A program made the translations under genes and the position numbers. The notes under the pieces were generated by a model. The model was given only the letters and a program-made list of their open reading frames with translations. It did no database searches and was not told where the DNA came from. A stretch of 64,000 nt of DNA from JBCBDX01 sp038529265. GTDB lineage: Bacteria > Pseudomonadota > Alphaproteobacteria > Rhizobiales > Rhizobiaceae. Position 1 is the first letter of the stretch; each line of letters begins with the position of its first letter. The stretch covers positions 313,973 through 377,972 of the forward strand of contig JBCBDX010000003.1 in NCBI GenBank assembly GCA_038529265.1, written 5' to 3'. Of this stretch, positions 59,134 to 64,000 are shown piece by piece.

Positions 59134-60633
59134 CTACCCTTTGCTTTGAGTGATGGTCGCTTGGACGGCGGCCTTCCAGTGCCGGAGCTTGTCTGCGCGC
59201 TCAGCGTCGTTGGTTTCGGGCTGGAATTGGCGATCCAACTTCCAGCTTTTTGAGAATTCAGCCATATCCGGCCAGACGCCGACTGATTTGCCCGCGAGCC
59301 ATGCTGCGCCGAGCGCTGTGGTTTCAGCAATTTTTGGGCGGTCAACTTTCTTGCCGAGCGTGTTGGCAAGGCATTGCATGGTCCACTCACTTGCAACCAT
59401 GCCGCCATCGACCCTAATTGCTTTGTCTTTATCAGATAGATCGATGTCCACCGACATCGCTTCAATAAGATCGCTGGTTTGATAGCAAACAGCTTCCAGG
59501 CAGGCCTTGGCGAATTCACGCGGTCCTGAGTTGCGGGTCAGACCAAACACTGATCCGCGTGCATTTGGCTCCCAATAGGGTGCGCCCAAACCGGCGAAAG
59601 CGGGCACGAGAATTAGGTTCTGGCTGGGATCGGCTTCTGCAGCCAGTGCGCCACTTTGTGATGCATCATCGATCATGCCCATACCGTCGCGCAACCATTG
59701 AACGGCAGCGCCGGCGATGAAGATCGACCCTTCCAGCGCGTAAGTCGTTTTCCCGCCGAGCTGGTAGCCGATAGTCGTCAGAAGGCGCGTGGTTGATGCC
59801 ACAGCCTCGCTACCGGTATTGAGCATGGCAAAACAACCGGTGCCGTAGGTCGACTTGATCATGCCGGGCTCAAAGCAAGCCTGCCCGAGGGTCGCTGCAT
59901 GCTGATCACCGGCAATGCCTGCAATCGGGATCGAAGCGCCGAGCAGGTCTTCAACCGTGACACCAAACGCGTGATCACAATCCTCAACGCTCGGCAGCAT
60001 TGCAATTGGCACGTTGAGAATGGCGCAAAGCTCTTCATCCCATTCGCCTGAGTTGATGTTATAAAGGAGTGTGCGTGATGCGTTTGTGGCGTCGGTCTTG
60101 TGGGCGCGACCACCTGTTAGCTTCCATAGTAAGTAGGTGTCGATGGTTCCGAACAGCAAGTCGCCATTTTCAGCCTTTGCGCGTGCCCCATCGACATGAT
60201 CGAGTAGCCAAGGGATCTTCGTGCCGGAAAAATAAGGATCGAGAAGCAAGCCCGTCTTGCTGGTGAAAAGGTCGCCATGACCTGCCGCTTTAAGCTGGTC
60301 ACAAGTGCCAGCGGTGCGCCGGTCCTGCCAGACGATGGCCCGGTGTATCGGTGTTCCGGTTTTTTTATCCCAAATGACAACCGTTTCGCGCTGGTTGGTG
60401 ATCCCAATGGCAGCAATTTGCCCAGCGTCTATTTCCGCCTTTGCAATGGCTTCGCGGCAAGTCTCAAGTACCGAACGCCAGATTTCCTCAACATCATGCT
60501 CCACCCAGCCTGAAGACGGGAAGTGCTGGGTGAACTCGCGTTGGCTGACCGAAACGATGCTTTGCTTGTCATCAAAAATGATGGCGCGTGAAGAAGTTGT
60601 GCCTTGGTCGATGGCGAGAACAAATCCAGACAT
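59134..60633 (-). CDS. glpK: Glycerol kinase
   Basis: FGGY-family kinase of 499 residues that makes glycerol 3-phosphate. Marks: VLAIDQGTTSSRAIIFD (phosphate site), RAIVWQDRRTAGTCDQL, GDQHAATLGQACFEPGMIKSTYGTGCFAMLNTG and RVDGGMVASEWTMQCLANTLGKKVDRP. ATG 60633. It is a lone gene with no glpF or glpD next to it. Confidence 0.96.
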   Translation of the reverse strand: MSGFVLAIDQGTTSSRAIIFDDKQSIVSVSQREFTQHFPSSGWVEHDVEEIWRSVLETCREAIAKAEIDAGQIAAIGITNQRETVVIWDKKTGTPIHRAIVWQDRRTAGTCDQLKAAGHGDLFTSKTGLLLDPYFSGTKIPWLLDHVDGARAKAENGDLLFGTIDTYLLWKLTGGRAHKTDATNASRTLLYNINSGEWDEELCAILNVPIAMLPSVEDCDHAFGVTVEDLLGASIPIAGIAGDQHAATLGQACFEPGMIKSTYGTGCFAMLNTGSEAVASTTRLLTTIGYQLGGKTTYALEGSIFIAGAAVQWLRDGMGMIDDASQSGALAAEADPSQNLILVPAFAGLGAPYWEPNARGSVFGLTRNSGPREFAKACLEAVCYQTSDLIEAMSVDIDLSDKDKAIRVDGGMVASEWTMQCLANTLGKKVDRPKIAETTALGAAWLAGKSVGVWPDMAEFSKSWKLDRQFQPETNDAERADKLRHWKAAVQATITQSKG

Positions 60634-60740
60634 GAGTAATCCCGTCGTTTTTTTGCTTTTCTAGCGACAGGGTTTACGCGCTTTTTGCAAGGTCAATCAA
60701 GCGTTGGCGCGCCCTGGCTTAAGACCAGGGCGCGCTGTTC

Positions 60741-61274
60741 TTATCTGCTGTAGACGGCGGTAATCGTCGAAGACGCAATGCTGTTGGCATTGACCATAAA
60801 GCCTGCCAGCGCGTTGCTGACTGATCCATCGATTTCAAGTTCTGTGCTCAGGGCATGAACCGTGAATTGATAGCGATGTACTTCTCCGGGCGGCGGGCAT
60901 GCGCCTCCAAAGCCGGTTGCACCATAATCGTTTGTCAGTTCGATTGTGCCAGCTGGGACATCCGCACCACTGGACAATTCGCTGACTTCAGGGTGAATGT
61001 TGAACGCGAACCAGTGCCACCAGCCTGATCCGGTTGGTGCATCGGGATCGTAGACTGTGACGGCGAAGCTCTTTGTGTCCGCCGGTGCACCGCTCCAAGA
61101 CAATGTTGGAGCCATGTTGGCGCCTTCACAGCCAAAACCTTGAAAGACGTGCTCCGCGCTTAATTGCTGTCCTTCCGCGATATCAGGACTGGTGAGTTGA
61201 AAGTCCTGCGCGGCTGCTGGCAATGATATAACGGCAAAAAGTGCGAGGGCGGTAGGGACTGATCGTGGTAACAT
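60741..61274 (-). CDS. YbhB/YbcL (Raf kinase inhibitor-like, PEBP) exported protein
   Basis: PEBP-family protein of 177 residues with a signal peptide (MLPRSVPTALALFAVISLPAAAQ). Anion-binding pocket motif YDPDAPTGSGWWHWFAFNIHPEVSEL and GYGGACPP-type segment (TGFGGACPPPGEVHRYQFTVHAL). Possible ligands are phosphate-containing lipids; role unknown. ATG 61274 with GGAAAGG upstream. Confidence 0.9.
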   Translation of the reverse strand: MLPRSVPTALALFAVISLPAAAQDFQLTSPDIAEGQQLSAEHVFQGFGCEGANMAPTLSWSGAPADTKSFAVTVYDPDAPTGSGWWHWFAFNIHPEVSELSSGADVPAGTIELTNDYGATGFGGACPPPGEVHRYQFTVHALSTELEIDGSVSNALAGFMVNANSIASSTITAVYSR

Positions 61275-61373
61275 GGCATTTCCTTTCCGTTGGGGGGATG
61301 TTGGGTGGGGCGTTGATGCACCACCGCCATGCTTGGCGCTTCCGAATGCCAATCATTGAATGTCGAAATTCGA

Positions 61374-62195
61374 TCAGTTGATTGTTGAACGGATCTCTTT
61401 TGGCTGAATGCCGAACCTTTTGCGAAAAGCGTCGGAAAAATGGGAAGGTGTCTTGAACCCACATTCAAGGGCGATTTGGGAAATCTGTGCATCAGTTGTC
61501 TGTAGCAACGTCAATCCGTATTCCAATCTGGCGTGGAGCAGAATTCTTGAGAAGGCTTGTCCTTGTCCGGCAAGCCTTCTTCTCATCGTTGCTTCACTCA
61601 TGGCCAAATGACTGGCGACCTCATCTGCCATCCATGCGTGGCTGAGATCTGTTTCGATAAGCCTTCTTACCTGGCTCAGTGGGTCTTCCTGAAAATTGGT
61701 CGGTAGCTGGAAGCCATGTTGGCGCAGCCATAGAAGTGGCTCGAGCAGCCGGTGTTGTCGGATTGGCTCTGGCAGGGATGCATTGCTCAGTGTTTCTTCA
61801 ATGAGCATTAGAATGTCGTTTGGTTGATGCTCTGATGCTCGCACGATTTGGATGCCATCGGCCACGCCGAGGCGCGGCAGGTCGCCAAATACCGAATTGA
61901 CCAGGTCGTGAGAGAAACAGACGCCAAGGGCCTTGTAGTCGCCGTTCATAACAGGCCTGTTTTCCATGGTCACAAAGGAGCCAGGCGGAAAGATCATCAG
62001 GTCGCCTTCCTGCCCAACCATTTCACCCTGGGCAGATGTAGAAACATATTTGCTGCCGGATTGGATGAAGAACAGAAAAGTCAGACGGAAATAGAGTTCG
62101 GAAAACGTCGCTGTTGTTGCCTGCGTGATTGGATAGATTGAAACCTCAGCCACCGGTTCCGGTTTATCACCAATCTTATGGTCAATTGTCTTCAC
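61374..62195 (-). CDS. AraC-family transcription regulator
   Basis: Regulator of 273 residues. C-terminal AraC domain with two helix-turn-helix units: AWMADEVASHLAMSEATMRRRLAGQGQAFSRILLHARLEYGLTLLQTTDAQISQIALECGFKTPSHFSDAFRKRFG. The N-terminal cupin-like part (GEMVGQEGDLMIFPPGSFVTMENRP) is a ligand or partner domain. GTG 62195. Divergent from the oxidoreductase gene at 62335, its possible target. YbhB gene lies 100 bases downstream. Confidence 0.9.
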   Translation of the reverse strand: MKTIDHKIGDKPEPVAEVSIYPITQATTATFSELYFRLTFLFFIQSGSKYVSTSAQGEMVGQEGDLMIFPPGSFVTMENRPVMNGDYKALGVCFSHDLVNSVFGDLPRLGVADGIQIVRASEHQPNDILMLIEETLSNASLPEPIRQHRLLEPLLWLRQHGFQLPTNFQEDPLSQVRRLIETDLSHAWMADEVASHLAMSEATMRRRLAGQGQAFSRILLHARLEYGLTLLQTTDAQISQIALECGFKTPSHFSDAFRKRFGIQPKEIRSTIN

Positions 62196-62334
62196 GCTCG
62201 ATCCCCGGTGGCGAACTGGTTCATGCGCTTATAGACGGAAGCCGGGTGGCCGGCCAGAACTGCGCTTTTGCTGCCGCGGCGCTAACCCGATCTCAATTCC
62301 CTCGTGCTATTGGGATCGCGGGAAAGGTGGGACC

Positions 62335-63477
62335 ATGAGATTTGCCATCGTCGGCTGCGGCTTTGTTGCTGACTATTACATGACCACGCTTGAGAACCAT
62401 CGGTCTCTCAAGTTGGCGGGCGTCTATGATGTGGATGCACAGCGATTGGCGCAGTTTTCGCAGCACTATCGAGTGCATGCCGCCTCTAGCTTGGAGGAAG
62501 TCCTTTTAGAACCTTCCATTGAAGCGGTCGCCGTATTGACGACGCCGGAAACGCATTTTGAGATTGCGAAATCAGCGCTGGAAGCTGGCAAGCATGTTTA
62601 TTGCGAAAAGCCGCTGGCGCTGGACATGAAAGATGCCGAACAACTTGTCGCACTCGCCAAGCAGAAAGGCTTGGTTTTGGGCGGCGCGCCGGCCAACCGT
62701 TTTTCAGATGCTTTTGGTGCGACACGCAAACTCATTGAGCGCGGCGATATTGGCGCACCCAAGCTCGTCTATGCCGAGATGGAAGATGGGCCGGTTTTCC
62801 GAGATAATTGGCAGACTTGGCGTTCGGTGTCTGGCGCGCCATGGCCCGGCAAGCATGAATTCGAAATTGGGTGCACGCTAGAACATGCCGGTTATGCTCT
62901 ATCTTGGTTGATCGAACTGTTTGGCCCGATTGAAACGATGACAGGCACATCGGGCACCTTTTTTCTAGACAAGGGTATCGAGATTGCGCCGAAGGCTATG
63001 GCCCCGGACTTCTCGACGGCTTGCCTGACTTTTCAAAGTGGCGTTGTGGCAAAGCTGACCAATGGGCTGTGCGCGCCTAAGGATCGTTCGCTGACGATTA
63101 TGGGCGAACGCGGTACGATCACAGTCGATGACCTTTGGGACAATCGTTCGCCCATCCATATGAGTGTGAAAGGGCAGGTGCCGCCCTTTGGGTTTCGCGT
63201 GGTCCGGCGGCTGGAGGCGATGCTCGGACGCGTTCTGCCGGTAAAGTTCAATGAGGGCAGACGCATCCGTTATAAGTCGTCGGGCGAAAAGTCCTTGCCC
63301 AAATTTCCCTCGCAGATCGATTTTTGTGCCGGGATCGTCGCGGTCGAAAATGCCATTGGCGATGATGAGGCGCGCAAAGCGCTGGCGGCTCGCGCGTTAC
63401 ATATCACCGAAGCGGCGCTGGCCTTGAACCGGATTTCCGAGCTTGGCAGCATTTACCGCATGCAAAGCGCGCTCTAG
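62335..63477 (+). CDS. Gfo/Idh/MocA family oxidoreductase
   Basis: NAD(P)-dependent oxidoreductase of 380 residues. Rossmann start MRFAIVGCGFVADYYMTTLENH; EKPLALDMKDAEQL is the family motif with the catalytic Lys in KHVYCEKPLA. Later ALEIG-type region EFEIGCTLEHAGYALSWLIELFGP holds the catalytic His. Substrate (a sugar or inositol-like ring) unknown. ATG 62335 with AAGGTGGG upstream. The AraC-type gene is divergent. Confidence 0.88.
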   Translation: MRFAIVGCGFVADYYMTTLENHRSLKLAGVYDVDAQRLAQFSQHYRVHAASSLEEVLLEPSIEAVAVLTTPETHFEIAKSALEAGKHVYCEKPLALDMKDAEQLVALAKQKGLVLGGAPANRFSDAFGATRKLIERGDIGAPKLVYAEMEDGPVFRDNWQTWRSVSGAPWPGKHEFEIGCTLEHAGYALSWLIELFGPIETMTGTSGTFFLDKGIEIAPKAMAPDFSTACLTFQSGVVAKLTNGLCAPKDRSLTIMGERGTITVDDLWDNRSPIHMSVKGQVPPFGFRVVRRLEAMLGRVLPVKFNEGRRIRYKSSGEKSLPKFPSQIDFCAGIVAVENAIGDDEARKALAARALHITEAALALNRISELGSIYRMQSAL

Positions 63478-63493
63478 CGCGAATGCTGCTCCT

Positions 63494-63500
63494 TATATAT
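63494..63500 (+). promoter_or_regulatory. Candidate -10 box of rnpB
   Basis: TATATAT, six bases before the first paired base of the RNase P RNA. No convincing -35 sequence is seen about 17 bases further left. Confidence 0.4.
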
Positions 63501-63506
63501 AGAGGC

Positions 63507-63902
63507 TGAGCCAGTCGGCCGGGCAGCCGCGGCGTTGCAATTGCCGAAAGGTGCGCGTCGAGGAAAGTCCGGGCTCCACGGAGAAACGGTGCCGGATAAC
63601 GTCCGGCGGGGGCGACCCCAGGGATAGTGCCACAGAAAGCAAACTACCGTGCATGCGCGGCAAAGTTGAAAGGGTGGGGTAAGAGCCCACCGCATGGCTG
63701 GTAACAGGCATGGCAGGGTAAACCCCACCGGGAGCAAGACCGAATAGGGACGGCGTGTGTCACCCCAAAAGGGTGTGCGGTGGCTCCACACCAGTCGTCC
63801 GGGTGGGTTGCATGAGGCGTTTGGCAACAAGCGTCCCAGATGAATGGTTGCCGAACCTGATTTTCAGGGGAACAGAACCCGGCTTACAGGCCGACTGGTG
63901 CT
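63507..63902 (+). ncRNA. rnpB: RNase P RNA (class A)
   Basis: Catalytic RNA that matures tRNA 5-prime ends. The ends pair: CCAGTCGGCC at 63511-63520 with GGCCGACTGG at 63889-63898 (P1). Universal parts are seen: GAGGAAAGTCCGGGCTCC near 63560, ACAGAAAGCAAACTACC near 63632, and ACAGAACCCGGCTTACAG near 63872. GGTAACAGGCATGGCAGGGTAAACCCC in the middle is the alphaproteobacterial type. Exact ends are estimated from the helix. Confidence 0.95.
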
Positions 63903-64000
63903 TATTTCCAAGCTATTTCCGCCCTCACACACCTCACATTCCGCGTGATCTTTCGTGTGAATGGGTGGTGATATGGGTCTGTTTTGATCACAGAACGTGT

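Noticed and set aside
63903..64000. MraZ boxes (TGGG repeats) before an expected mraZ gene
   Set aside because: Only two TGGG copies at 12-base spacing, not the regular 10; the gene itself would lie outside the window.

Overview
The window is a chromosomal segment of an alphaproteobacterium, most likely of the order Hyphomicrobiales (Rhizobiales). The grounds are the gene order murA / DUF2948 / hisD / UPF0262 / infA / maf / yacG (31773-36591), an arsR-aqpS-arsC-arsH arsenic operon of the rhizobial kind, a zur-znuB-znuC / znuA zinc locus and a bacterial class A RNase P RNA at the right end. Coding density is high and most genes are GC-rich. I cannot name the genus from sequence alone. No phage, integrase, transposase, IS element or CRISPR array was seen.

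Left part (1-17756): an ECF sigma factor (cut by the window edge) with its YCII/DGPF partner; a two-subunit acyl-CoA transferase (atoDA); an AT-richer two-gene island coding for a TIR-like protein and a four-helix SLATT/DUF4231 membrane protein (3097-4496), which is the best candidate for an uncharacterised defence-type system; a cell-wall lipoprotein and an ArnT-like glycosyltransferase; a zinc alcohol dehydrogenase with an enolase-superfamily enzyme; two EAL phosphodiesterase proteins; an HD hydrolase gene broken by an in-frame stop; and a PQQ-type sugar dehydrogenase.

Middle part (17930-31552): an aminotransferase; a glucosylglycerate set made of a GH13 sugar phosphorylase, a glucosyl-3-phosphoglycerate synthase and its phosphatase; an aldehyde dehydrogenase with a GAF-Fis regulator, a clear palindromic operator, a TPMT-type methyltransferase and a DUF779 protein; a glycosyltransferase; tRNA-Thr(GGT); and a membrane-bound LuxR-type regulator beside an acidic PepSY protein.

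Right part (31773-64000): the conserved murA-yacG block; an unrecognised gene (37242) preceded by two adjacent 18-bp palindromes; recO; secreted and outer-membrane proteins; the arsenic operon with two kinds of ArsC; NAD synthesis genes nadA and nadBC, separated by an agmatine-deiminase-like gene and an orphan membrane protein; an alkane hydroxylase; a phosphatase / HD hydrolase / ygfZ run; pyrC; the zinc uptake locus with a Zur box and a COG0523 metallochaperone; glpK; an AraC regulator and an oxidoreductase; and rnpB.

Functional themes are osmolyte or carbon storage as glucosylglycerate, aldehyde and alkane oxidation, metal homeostasis (zinc, arsenic), NAD and cell-wall housekeeping, and one plausible immune module. 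Start codons were re-chosen from ribosome-binding sites in many cases, and this is stated in the entries.
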